Of a stretch of 64,000 bases of DNA, positions 50,817-60,437 are shown piece by piece. Origin of the DNA: Rhodobiaceae bacterium. GTDB taxonomy: Bacteria > Pseudomonadota > Alphaproteobacteria > Rhizobiales > TMED25. The notes under the pieces were generated by a model. That model ran no database searches, was not told the DNA's origin, and saw nothing but the letters and a program-made list of their open reading frames with translations. The DNA lies in contig JABIEF010000073.1 in the NCBI GenBank assembly GCA_018651345.1, positions 1 through 64,000 of the forward strand, written 5' to 3'. The translations under genes and the position numbers were made by a program. Every line of letters begins with the position of its first letter. The stretch's first letter is position 1.

Positions 50817-51539
50817 TTATTTCTTTGCGTATATAAGCCACTCTTGATTACCTGTTTTTCCTAATAACGGTGATTTAAATAAGTTAATATCATAAAACCC
50901 CTGCTCTAATATCCATTGCCTTATATCCCAGACAGCTCTCCAAGCGATATCTGTATCTCTAACAATTCCACCGCTTCCTATATTTTCTCTTCCAACTTCA
51001 AATTGGGGCTTTATCAATGCCATAAATACAATATTTTTTTTCAATAGAAGTAACGTATTTCCCATTGCTTTTTTTAGGCTTATAAAACTCACATCAACAG
51101 TTATAAGGTCTATATTAATAAAAAAATCTTCTGTTAAATTCCTACTATCCGTACCTTCCATATTAATTACTTTATTGTTGCTTAAAAGATTCTTTGACAA
51201 TTGATCGTGCCCAATATCAACGGAATAAACCTTTCGAACATCTTTCTCCAAAAGAACTTGCGTGAAACCGCCTGTCGAGGCACCTATATCCACACAAACA
51301 AAATCCTTAATATTGATACCTATCGTCTCTAATAGAAATAATAGTTTTAATGCGGAGCGTGAAACATATAATAAAGAAATATCATCAATTGTAATCACAT
51401 CCTCTTGAGAAACTTTACGACTGATCTTGCTTGTAATCACACCATTTACTAAAACTTTACCTCTTCGTATAGAATCGGCAGCTTTACTCCTTGTGGCAGC
51501 CAAACCTCTATCCACTATTATTTGATCTAATCTATTCAA
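50817..51539 (-). CDS. tlyA: TlyA family rRNA methyltransferase/hemolysin-like
   Basis: S4 domain 'RLDQIIVDRGLAATRSKAADSIRRGKVLVNG', 'VCVDIGASTGGFTQVLL', 'LIKPQFEVGRENIGSGGIVRD'. Confidence 0.94.
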   Translation of the reverse strand: MNRLDQIIVDRGLAATRSKAADSIRRGKVLVNGVITSKISRKVSQEDVITIDDISLLYVSRSALKLLFLLETIGINIKDFVCVDIGASTGGFTQVLLEKDVRKVYSVDIGHDQLSKNLLSNNKVINMEGTDSRNLTEDFFINIDLITVDVSFISLKKAMGNTLLLLKKNIVFMALIKPQFEVGRENIGSGGIVRDTDIAWRAVWDIRQWILEQGFYDINLFKSPLLGKTGNQEWLIYAKK

Positions 51540-51546
51540 TTATTTC

Positions 51547-53436
51547 CTATCTATCTATTTTAGTCATACTCGTGACACAATCAACAATAGAATGTGAATT
51601 AAGGCCTGCTTTAATATATTGATTTTCTTGCGTATCCTGTTGAAGAAAAATATCAGGTAAAAATATATTTTTAATTTTTAATTTAGAATCTAAATGGTTA
51701 CCCTGTATTAAGAAGTTATTCACATGAGAAGCAAAACCTCCAATAGAACCTTCTTCTATCGTAATTAGAATATAATGATTTTTAATTAATTTTAATATCA
51801 TTTCTTCATCTAAAGGCTTAACAAATCTTGCGTCGACTATTGTAATATTAAAACCAAGTTTCTTAAGTGCTATATCAGCCTCTAGGCATTCTTTTATCAA
51901 AGTTCCATAGCATAATAAAACAATATCTTCTCCTTGTTTTACAATTTTACCCTTACCGATTGTAATAGGTTTAATTTCATTTGGAAATTCTATACCTATC
52001 CCATTACCTCTTGGATATCTAAATGCTATCGGTCCTTCATTGTAATCTGCAGCAGTTACAACCATTCTAGCTAGTTCTAGCTCATTAGATGGGGCCATTA
52101 CAGTAAAATTCGGCAAAGAAGCGAGATATGTTATATCAAATGATCCGGCATGGGTAGCTCCATCAGCTCCAACTAATCCAGCTCTATCTACAGCAAATCT
52201 GACTGGTAATTTCTGTATAGCTACATCGTGTACCACTTGATCATAAGCTCTCTGCAAAAAAGTTGAATAGATTGAGCAAAAAGGCTTATACCCTTCTGTT
52301 GCTAACCCCGCTGCGAATGTAACGGCATGTTGTTCAGCAATACCAACATCAAAATATCTTTCAGGATAGAGATTGGCAAATTTATCTAAACCAGTACCGC
52401 TTGGCATCGCTGCTGTAATAGCAATTATTTTGTTATCTTCTTTTGCAACTTTTACTAACTCTGTTGAAAATGTATCCGTATAACTTTTAATATTTGTGTT
52501 TGGTTTTATCTGATTTCCTGTTGGTATATCAAATTTTGACACACCATGAAATTTATCAGCAGATCTCTCGGCAGGCTCATAACCCTTTCCTTTCTGGGTT
52601 ACTATATGTAATAGTATTGGGCCTTCTTTAGAATTTTTTACATTCCTTAGAATTGGCAATAGATGCTTAAAATTGTGTCCGTCAATAGGGCCAACATAAT
52701 AAAAACCAAGTTCTTCGAATAAGGTTCCTCCCGTAAAAAAACCTCTTGAATATTCTTCGACTTTTGAAATACTTTGCCTTATTCTTTTAGGAAGGTGTGA
52801 TATAATTTTCTTAACATACCTTCTTATACCCGTGTATGCGCCTCCTGAGATTAATTTAGCGAGATATGCACTCATGGCACCAACTGGAGGTGCTATTGAC
52901 ATGTCATTATCGTTTAAAATAACGATTAATCGATTATTCATTGACCCTGCGTTATTCATGGCCTCATAGGCCATTCCAGCACTCATTGCGCCATCGCCTA
53001 TAACAGCAATAACATTACCCTCTGATAGTGATAAATTTCTAGCTACAGAGATTCCCAAGCTTGATGAGATAGAAGTAGATGAATGAGCGGCACCAAATGT
53101 ATCATACTCACTTTCACTTCTAGACGTAAATCCAGACAATCCATCACCTTGGCGCAGTCTTTCCATTAACTTTCTGCGACCGGTTAGTATTTTGTGAGGG
53201 TAAGTTTGATGACCAACATCCCATATTAATTTATCATCTGGCGTATCAAAAATATAATGTAGTGCAATAGTCAGCTCAACCACACCTAGTCCAGCACCTA
53301 AATGCCCACCTGTCTTAGATACTATTTCAATTAATTCTGTTCTCAATTCATCTGCAAGAGGCCCAAGATCTATTTCTTCTAGTTTTCTAAGATCACAAGG
53401 ATAATGAATTCTATCTAATATTGGTGTTTTTCTCAT
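51547..53436 (-). CDS. dxs: 1-deoxy-D-xylulose-5-phosphate synthase
   Basis: '[16 protein letters not shown]', '[20 protein letters not shown]', '[16 protein letters not shown]', '[17 protein letters not shown]', '[19 protein letters not shown]'. Confidence 0.98.
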   Translation of the reverse strand: MRKTPILDRIHYPCDLRKLEEIDLGPLADELRTELIEIVSKTGGHLGAGLGVVELTIALHYIFDTPDDKLIWDVGHQTYPHKILTGRRKLMERLRQGDGLSGFTSRSESEYDTFGAAHSSTSISSSLGISVARNLSLSEGNVIAVIGDGAMSAGMAYEAMNNAGSMNNRLIVILNDNDMSIAPPVGAMSAYLAKLISGGAYTGIRRYVKKIISHLPKRIRQSISKVEEYSRGFFTGGTLFEELGFYYVGPIDGHNFKHLLPILRNVKNSKEGPILLHIVTQKGKGYEPAERSADKFHGVSKFDIPTGNQIKPNTNIKSYTDTFSTELVKVAKEDNKIIAITAAMPSGTGLDKFANLYPERYFDVGIAEQHAVTFAAGLATEGYKPFCSIYSTFLQRAYDQVVHDVAIQKLPVRFAVDRAGLVGADGATHAGSFDITYLASLPNFTVMAPSNELELARMVVTAADYNEGPIAFRYPRGNGIGIEFPNEIKPITIGKGKIVKQGEDIVLLCYGTLIKECLEADIALKKLGFNITIVDARFVKPLDEEMILKLIKNHYILITIEEGSIGGFASHVNNFLIQGNHLDSKLKIKNIFLPDIFLQQDTQENQYIKAGLNSHSIVDCVTSMTKIDR

Positions 53437-53478
53437 AAATTATAAACTTATTTTTATATTTAAAACTCTAAGAAAGGA

Positions 53479-53736
53479 TTATTCGTTATCTTTAAGAGAT
53501 TGACTATTTTCTATATTACCCGAAGCATTAAGGTTTATCTTTTCTATCCTCGCTTCAGCTTCGTTTAATAAACTATTACAATGAACTTTAAGGGCTTCGC
53601 CTCTTTCGTATTTAGATATAGATTCTTCAAGCCCTATTGAGCCATTCTCAAGACTTTCAACAATTAACTCCAGCTCTTTAATAGCATCTTCGAAGCTCAG
53701 GCTACTTATATCTTTGTTAATTACATCAGATCCCAT
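53479..53736 (-). CDS. xseB: exodeoxyribonuclease VII small subunit
   Basis: 'LSFEDAIKELELIVESLENGSIGLEESISKYERGEALKVHCNSLLNEAEARIEKI'. Confidence 0.95.
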   Translation of the reverse strand: MGSDVINKDISSLSFEDAIKELELIVESLENGSIGLEESISKYERGEALKVHCNSLLNEAEARIEKINLNASGNIENSQSLKDNE

Positions 53737-53855
53737 GTTAATAAACTCCTCAATATATTTTTACTATATTATTTATCACTATTTTTATGTTAATTTTATA
53801 TATATTCTATATAAACTTAATTAATAATGAATAATAGCTTTTTCGATAACACAAA

Positions 53856-54803
53856 ATGTTAAATAACAATATCATACCAGCCAATGCCTCAAGCATTAAA
53901 ATTGCAAGTAATATACTAAGAGAAAATGGAATTATTTCCTTTCCCACCGAGACCGTTTATGGATTAGGAGCATCTGCTCTTAGTAGTGATGCAATTGCTA
54001 AAATATATGCTGTTAAAAAAAGACCAAGATTTAATCCCTTAATCGTTCATGTTAGCTCATTGAAAAAAGCAAAGCAGATTGGAATTTTTAATGCTGAAAC
54101 TCAAAAGTTAGCGGAAATATTTTGGCCCGGTCCGTTAACTATTGTAGTTCCTATTAGGGAAAATAGTCTAATATCTGATCTAGTAACAGCAGGATTATCA
54201 ACGATAGCATTAAGGGTGCCATCAAATAATATTGCCCTAGATTTACTAAACTATTGTGATATTCCATTGGCTGCACCAAGTGCAAATCTATCTGGTACAG
54301 TTAGCCCAACAACTGCAAAACATGTATTTGATGATTTTCATGATTCAGTTGATATCATTCTTGACGGTGGTAGGTGTGAATATGGGATAGAATCAACTAT
54401 AATTCTTAGCTCTAAAGATGGATTTAAGCTACTAAGAGCTGGTTACATCACAGAAGATATTATTGAGAAAGAATTAGGTATAATAGTTCAAAAATATAAA
54501 TCATCAGCAATTATCGCTCCAGGGCAATTAGAAAAACACTATGCGCCAAAAGCAAAATTGAGATTAAACGCAAGCACATTATTGAAAGATGAAGAATTTA
54601 TTGGATTTGGAAAAGTTCCAGATGGCATTTCATCAACAATAAACTTGTCTATAAACGGTGATCTGGTTGAAGCAGCAATGAATTTATTCAGTATATTACG
54701 TTCTATTGATGATCTAAAATTAAATAATGTTGCTGTAGCTAAAATTCCAAATATAGGAATAGGAATAGCAATTAATGATAGACTACAAAGGGCAGCAATA
54801 TAA
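53856..54803 (+). CDS. L-threonylcarbamoyladenylate synthase (Sua5/YwlC/YrdC)
   Basis: 'GIISFPTETVYGLGASALSSDAIAKIYAVKKRPRFNPLIVHV', 'WPGPLTIV', 'ALRVPSN', 'APSANLSGTVSPTTAKHV', C-terminal Sua5 'SAIIAPGQLEKHYAPKAKL'. Confidence 0.95.
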   Translation: MLNNNIIPANASSIKIASNILRENGIISFPTETVYGLGASALSSDAIAKIYAVKKRPRFNPLIVHVSSLKKAKQIGIFNAETQKLAEIFWPGPLTIVVPIRENSLISDLVTAGLSTIALRVPSNNIALDLLNYCDIPLAAPSANLSGTVSPTTAKHVFDDFHDSVDIILDGGRCEYGIESTIILSSKDGFKLLRAGYITEDIIEKELGIIVQKYKSSAIIAPGQLEKHYAPKAKLRLNASTLLKDEEFIGFGKVPDGISSTINLSINGDLVEAAMNLFSILRSIDDLKLNNVAVAKIPNIGIGIAINDRLQRAAI

Positions 54804-54832
54804 AATTATAAGCTATAAGGAGAATTAATCTA

Positions 54833-56284
54833 ATGAGTAAGAATGTTGTGAATAATAGGGAGGGTTATGCGTACCCTGATCAAAACATAATGAATTTATT
54901 TTGTGGAATAGTGGGCGATTCAAATGTTTTATTAGATGAAAATGATATGCAATCATTTCTATCGGAGCCAAGGAATTTATATAAGGCAAAAGCGGCATGC
55001 GTAATTAAGCCAAGTTCAGTATTAGAGATTAGTAACATACTAAAAATAGCAAACGATAATAATATTGCAATAGTCCCCCAAGGTGGCAATACCGGATTAG
55101 TTGGCGGACAAGTGCCCTACGATAAAGGCAATGAAGTCATTTTGTCGCTTTCCAGGTTAAATAAATTAAGAGCGATTGATATAAGTACAAATTCTATAAC
55201 AATAGAAGCCGGCATGACCTTGGATAAAGTACAAAAATTAGCAGATGAAAACGATAGGTTATTCCCCCTAAGTCTAGGATCAGAAGGTTCCTGTCAAATT
55301 GGTGGCAATCTTGCAACTAATGCAGGTGGTACAGCGGTTATTGAATACGGTAACACCAGAGAGCTAACTTTAGGGCTAGAGGTAGTGTTAGCAGACGGGA
55401 AGATATTAAATGGATTAAAAAGTTTAAGGAAAGATAATACTGGCTATGATCTTAAAAATATATTTATAGGAAGCGAAGGAACTCTTGGTATAATTACAGC
55501 TGCAACGATGAAATTATTTCCAAAACCTAAAAACATAATTAGTACTTTTGTATCTTTAAGTAACTTAAATGCAGCCGTTGATTTATTAAATTTTCTACGC
55601 GAAGAAACTATGAATAAGATCACGAGTTTTGAATTAATGCCAAAGATTGGAATTGAATTAGTTCAAAAGCATAAACCAAATATAAATATTCCGTTAAAAG
55701 ATCTCAATGATTGGTCTGCTTTAATTGAATTTTCCTCCAATAGCACACTAGATTCAGCAAGAGATGATTTAGAGAATACTCTTTTTAAAGCTATCAATGA
55801 AAACTATATAACCGATTGTATAATTGCAGAATCCATATCTCAATCAATGGATTTTTGGAGAATAAGACATTTTATTGTTGAAGTTCAAGCTTATGAAGGC
55901 GGGAGCATTAAACATGATATTTCTATTCCAATTGCAAAAATACCTCAATTTATTAATGAAGCAAATAATATTGCAGAATCTGTATACCCCTCATCTCGCC
56001 CTATTCCCTTTGGGCACATTGGAGATGGTAATATTCATTATAATATTACCCAACCAATAAATGAAAATACAGATAAATTCATGGAAAAATGGCATGATAT
56101 GTCTAGTAAAGTGCATGATCTAGTTGTTAAGCTAAATGGTTCTATTAGCGCGGAGCATGGAATTGGTAGAATGAAAAGGGATGAATTATATGAAAGATCT
56201 GATTCTACCAAAAATTATATAATGAAGAATATAAAGAATGCATTAGATGCAAGAGGAATCCTTAATCCAGGAAAAGTATTGTAA
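54833..56284 (+). CDS. FAD-binding oxidase (GlcD / D-2-hydroxyacid dehydrogenase family)
   Basis: 'IVPQGGNTGLVGGQVP', 'GGNLATNAGGTAVIEYGNTRELTLGLEVVLADG', 'GSEGTLGIITAATMKL', 'HIGDGNIHYN', 'SAEHGIGRMKRDEL'. Confidence 0.92.
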   Translation: MSKNVVNNREGYAYPDQNIMNLFCGIVGDSNVLLDENDMQSFLSEPRNLYKAKAACVIKPSSVLEISNILKIANDNNIAIVPQGGNTGLVGGQVPYDKGNEVILSLSRLNKLRAIDISTNSITIEAGMTLDKVQKLADENDRLFPLSLGSEGSCQIGGNLATNAGGTAVIEYGNTRELTLGLEVVLADGKILNGLKSLRKDNTGYDLKNIFIGSEGTLGIITAATMKLFPKPKNIISTFVSLSNLNAAVDLLNFLREETMNKITSFELMPKIGIELVQKHKPNINIPLKDLNDWSALIEFSSNSTLDSARDDLENTLFKAINENYITDCIIAESISQSMDFWRIRHFIVEVQAYEGGSIKHDISIPIAKIPQFINEANNIAESVYPSSRPIPFGHIGDGNIHYNITQPINENTDKFMEKWHDMSSKVHDLVVKLNGSISAEHGIGRMKRDELYERSDSTKNYIMKNIKNALDARGILNPGKVL

Positions 56285-56330
56285 TCAATTCATATAAATA
56301 AGTTACCTGAACATATTTGGAGGTATAAAA

Positions 56331-56744
56331 ATTAATAGAGATTATCCTAAAAATCCATTATTTGGAGTTAGCTCATTAATTATTAGAGAAAGCAAAGTCC
56401 TTGTGGTAAAAAGATCCAATAAACCTGAAATATGGAGTCTTCCCGGAGGGCTAGTGGAGCTCGGTGAAACACAACAAAATGCTGCCATAAGAGAAGTTCA
56501 AGAAGAAACAAATGCAAATATAAGGATTATTAAATTCCTAGAGAATTTAGATATAATTATAAAAGATGAAAAGAGCCAAATAAAGAGACATTATATTTTG
56601 GCCGTTTTTGGCGGAGAATATATAAATGGTAACATTATCGCGGGGGACGATGCGATAGATGCTAGGTGGCTTGCAATTCAGGATATAAGCAGCATTAACA
56701 TGACCACTGGAACGGCTCAATTTATAATGAAATACAGAAAATAA
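56331..56744 (+). CDS. NUDIX hydrolase; proposed ATT start
   Basis: Nudix box 'GGLVELGETQQNAAIREVQEETN'. Track start GTG 56403 cuts into the first beta strand; the in-frame upstream sequence I-NRDYPKNPLFGVSSLIIRESKVL matches a normal NUDIX N-terminus and begins at ATT 56331, 7 nt after GGAGG (56319-56323). Confidence 0.87.
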   Translation: MNRDYPKNPLFGVSSLIIRESKVLVVKRSNKPEIWSLPGGLVELGETQQNAAIREVQEETNANIRIIKFLENLDIIIKDEKSQIKRHYILAVFGGEYINGNIIAGDDAIDARWLAIQDISSINMTTGTAQFIMKYRK

Positions 56745-57731
56745 TTATATATTTACTATATATCTTCCCTTGTGTTTTCCTTCTATAATTTTATTAGACG
56801 CTAACAAAACTTCATCAATACTTATATCAGTAATAACTGGTTTTATTAAATTTAAATCAATCAATTCGACCAATCTACCCCAAGCATATTCTCTTTTTTC
56901 TTTTTTACAATAAGCCGAATCAATTCCGAGTAATTTAATACCCCGAAGGATGAATGGAGCCATATTAGTATTTAAATTTATACCCTGTATTTGCCCGCAA
57001 ACAGAAATAACTCCTCCTCTAGCTGTTTGTGCAATTATATGAGAAAGAGTACCCCCTCCAATAACATCAACTGCACTAGCCCAAGTCTCTTTATCTACTA
57101 ATCGAGGAGTACCATTGAATACTTCACTATTAATAATTCGTTCGGCACCCAATCCTATAAGATGCTTTTCTTCATAAATCTTTCTAGTTGACGCAACAAC
57201 ACTAAATCCTAATTTTGACAGAATCATAATGGCAAAAGTTCCAACGCCACCCGTTGCACCTGTAACAACTATTTCACCCATATCAGGTGTAATGCCCGAT
57301 TCTTCGATTCCAATAACACAGAGCATTGCTGTTAACCCTGCTGTTCCTATAGACATAACATCATTGCAGGAAAACTGCTTTGGAACCTTTAATAACCATT
57401 CCGATTCAATTCTTGCATATTCAGAAAGACCACCATAATGAAGTTCTCCCATTCCATGGCCAGTAGCAAAAACACTATCTCCCCTTTTAAAAAACGGATT
57501 ATTAGAATCCTCAATAATACCTGCAAGGTCAATACCTGGTATCATTGGGAATTTTCTAACAACAGGAGCTTTACCGGTTAAAGCCAATGAATCTTTATAA
57601 TTAATACCGGATGACACAACCTTAATGATAGTATCTGCAGGCATTAAATCTTTAATATTGATTTTTTTTAATTTCGCTATTGTTAATTTATCTTCTTGCG
57701 ATAGATACCAAGCTCTAAATTTATTATCCAT
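56745..57731 (-). CDS. acrylyl-CoA reductase (AcuI/YhdH)-type zinc-less alcohol dehydrogenase
   Basis: 'SSGINYKDSLALTGKAPVVRKFPMIPGIDLAGII', 'IGTAGLTAMLCVIGIEESG', 'VTGATGGVGTFAIMILSKLGFSVVASTRK'. Confidence 0.9.
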   Translation of the reverse strand: MDNKFRAWYLSQEDKLTIAKLKKINIKDLMPADTIIKVVSSGINYKDSLALTGKAPVVRKFPMIPGIDLAGIIEDSNNPFFKRGDSVFATGHGMGELHYGGLSEYARIESEWLLKVPKQFSCNDVMSIGTAGLTAMLCVIGIEESGITPDMGEIVVTGATGGVGTFAIMILSKLGFSVVASTRKIYEEKHLIGLGAERIINSEVFNGTPRLVDKETWASAVDVIGGGTLSHIIAQTARGGVISVCGQIQGINLNTNMAPFILRGIKLLGIDSAYCKKEKREYAWGRLVELIDLNLIKPVITDISIDEVLLASNKIIEGKHKGRYIVNI

Positions 57732-57873
57732 TAATTACCCAAATTATATAAATAAATACAATTAATATATTACAAGATATTCTTTAATATACTATAATTA
57801 AAATATTAATGATCAATAATCTATATTAGTAATTAAATAGATTTAATAAAATAATTATTATGTTAATTAAAAG

Positions 57874-58647
57874 ATGAAAAAAAATATACTAGAAGATAGA
57901 TCTGTAATAGAAATAAAAGGCGATGAATCGGTAAAATTCCTTCAGAATATACTGACCGCAGATATATCATTATTAAATGAAAATAATACACTAAGCTCCG
58001 CCTTACTCAGTCCGCAAGGAAAAATATTATTTGAAATGATAATTTATTCTCATGAGGGTAATATACTCATAGAAAGTAATGAAAATCTGCATAAAGAGTT
58101 AATTGAAAAACTCAATTTATATAAATTAAATTCAAATATAGAAATAAAATATCGTAAAGATCTAATTGTTTCATGGGAAAAATTAGATACCGAGGTAGGT
58201 CCAAATTTTTATACCGATCCACGCAACAAAGAATTAGGTCAAAGAGCAATCGTTCAAAAAGAAGAAAATTTAAAGAGTAATTTAGATTTATACCACAAGG
58301 TCAGGATAAGTCTAGGTATCCCTGAAATAGTTTATGATTATAATCAAAATACTATTTTTCCACACGAGGCAAATCTCAGTGATTTTAACGGTGTATCCTT
58401 ACATAAAGGTTGCTATATTGGCCAAGAAATAGTTTCAAGAATGCATTTTCGTGGAACTGTGAAAAAAAAATTTCATTTATTTAATTACGAAGGCAGTGTA
58501 TCTGCATTTAACGAAAATCTAGTACGCAACAATAAGATTATTGGAACATTTGGATCACATACAGAGGATAAAGTGCTAATCCTAATTAAATTACAAGAAT
58601 TGCAAGAAAACATAAAATTAGAAAAAATAAATTTATACTTATGTTAG
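57874..58647 (+). CDS. ygfZ: folate-binding YgfZ/GcvT-like protein
   Basis: 'KFLQNILTADI', 'SALLSPQGKILFEMII', signature 'LHKGCYIGQEIVSRMHFRGTVKKK'. Confidence 0.9.
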   Translation: MKKNILEDRSVIEIKGDESVKFLQNILTADISLLNENNTLSSALLSPQGKILFEMIIYSHEGNILIESNENLHKELIEKLNLYKLNSNIEIKYRKDLIVSWEKLDTEVGPNFYTDPRNKELGQRAIVQKEENLKSNLDLYHKVRISLGIPEIVYDYNQNTIFPHEANLSDFNGVSLHKGCYIGQEIVSRMHFRGTVKKKFHLFNYEGSVSAFNENLVRNNKIIGTFGSHTEDKVLILIKLQELQENIKLEKINLYLC

Positions 58648-58673
58648 ACGATAGTAATAATTAATAAGATAAT

Positions 58674-59180
58674 ATGAAAATTGTAATATCACCATTAAGT
58701 TTAGCAAATAAGATGATTGATAAATATAATGCAAATTATATAATTTCAATCTTATCTCCCGGTGCGTTATTTCCAGTATTTAATAATATTAAAGATGAAG
58801 ATCATCTTAAACTATCATTCAACGATATTATCTCACCCAGACAGAACCTAATTGAACCCTCCTTAGAACACGTAAAAAGTATTATAAATTTTTCAAAAAG
58901 ATGCGATAAGAGTGATACTCTTTTGATACATTGCTATGCCGGAATATCAAGATCAACAGCAGCCGCATTAATTCTATATTCTTATTATAAAAATAACCTA
59001 AGCGCAGATTCAATGGCAACAGAATTGATGTCTTTGTCTCCTTGCGCGAATCCTAATAGTTTATTATTAGCATTTGGTGACCGTGTGATAGGAAATAAAA
59101 ATACTTTAATGCAATGTCATATTTTATTGAAAAGACCAAAATTAGCGTATGAGAATGAACCGTTTATTTTAAATTGCTAA
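58674..59180 (+). CDS. dual-specificity/tyrosine phosphatase-like protein
   Basis: P-loop 'LLIHCYAGISRSTAAALI' (HCxxGxSRS). Confidence 0.85.
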   Translation: MKIVISPLSLANKMIDKYNANYIISILSPGALFPVFNNIKDEDHLKLSFNDIISPRQNLIEPSLEHVKSIINFSKRCDKSDTLLIHCYAGISRSTAAALILYSYYKNNLSADSMATELMSLSPCANPNSLLLAFGDRVIGNKNTLMQCHILLKRPKLAYENEPFILNC

Positions 59181-59243
59181 TAAATTAAATAAATATTTAA
59201 TATATAAAATATATAAACTAAATTGATTTATTGTAGTTTAATT

Positions 59244-59310
59244 ATTATATATAAATATGATGATTAAAAGTTGTTTACAGTATAGGATTAATATAATTAT
59301 ATATAAATAT
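59244..59310. repeat. pair of identical 15-mers ATTATATATAAATAT (59244-59258 and 59296-59310), 52 bp apart, upstream of nadA
   Basis: Exact direct repeat read in sequence; A/T only, so chance is possible. Confidence 0.45.
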
Positions 59311-59404
59311 AGTAGTTGTAATTTAAATACTAGGGCGTATTGGTGAATATACCTATATACAGACATTCAATGAAAAAAATAATAGCAAATCAAAGAGTAT
59401 TATA

Positions 59405-60421
59405 ATGGAAACCTCAATAGAAATTCCAAATCTCGAATATAATAATGATGTTGCAAATGAAATGGCTCCGTATTACGAAAAGGTAAAGTCAGTAATACCA
59501 AAAATCGAATGGCCTGTTCACGCTCCTTATATAAAGGCAATCAATGAGTTAAAAAAACAAAGAAATGCAGTACTGTTAGCACATAATTACCAAACGCCAG
59601 AAATATACCATTGTGTAGCAGATTTCGTTGGAGATAGTCTCGCATTGTCAAAAGAAGCTGCAAGAACAGAAGCAGACATAATTATTCAATGCGGCGTGCA
59701 TTTTATGGCAGAAACATCAAAAATACTAAGTCCAAATAAAATGGTCTTAGTACCTGACCTAGATGCAGGTTGTTCTCTTGCAGAATCTATTACCGGAGAT
59801 GATGTAAGAAAACTAAAACAAAAATATCCAGGAGTTCCAGTTGTTACATACGTCAACACTTCTGCGGATGTTAAAGCCGAATCTGATATTTGTTGTACAT
59901 CAGGGAATGCATTAGAAATAATAGAATCACTTGGTGCTAAAAAAGTATTATTTCTCCCAGATAAATATCTAGCGCAAAATATTGCTAAACAAACAGATGT
60001 TGAAATTATTTGGTGGGAAGGCAGTTGCATAGTTCACGAACTATTTACCCCCGAAGAATTACATCAAGCGAGAGAAAACGAAGAGGATTTAATAATAATC
60101 GCTCATCCAGAATGCCCACCTAACGTTGTTGAGGCTGCAGATTTCTCAGGTTCCACAGCCAATATGATTAGTTATATCAAAGAAAATCAACCAAAAAAAG
60201 TTATGATGGTTACAGAGTGCTCAATGAGCGATAATGTTTCTGCCGTAAACCCAAATGTTCAATTTATAAGGCCTTGTAATCTCTGCCCTTATATGAAAAA
60301 AATTACATTACCTAAAATATTAGATAATTTAATATATCTTAATAATGAGGTTAAAATTGACCCCCTTATTGCAGCAAAAGCTTTTAATGCAGTTGATAGA
60401 ATGATAAATTTAAAAATTTAA
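59405..60421 (+). CDS. nadA: quinolinate synthase
   Basis: 'LLAHNYQTPEIYHCVADFVGDSLALSKEA', 'GVHFMAETSKILSP', 'PDLDAGCSLAESIT', 'AHPECPPNV', 'RPCNLCPYMKKITL'. Confidence 0.98.
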   Translation: METSIEIPNLEYNNDVANEMAPYYEKVKSVIPKIEWPVHAPYIKAINELKKQRNAVLLAHNYQTPEIYHCVADFVGDSLALSKEAARTEADIIIQCGVHFMAETSKILSPNKMVLVPDLDAGCSLAESITGDDVRKLKQKYPGVPVVTYVNTSADVKAESDICCTSGNALEIIESLGAKKVLFLPDKYLAQNIAKQTDVEIIWWEGSCIVHELFTPEELHQARENEEDLIIIAHPECPPNVVEAADFSGSTANMISYIKENQPKKVMMVTECSMSDNVSAVNPNVQFIRPCNLCPYMKKITLPKILDNLIYLNNEVKIDPLIAAKAFNAVDRMINLKI

Positions 60422-60437
60422 ACTAGGATCAGTAATC

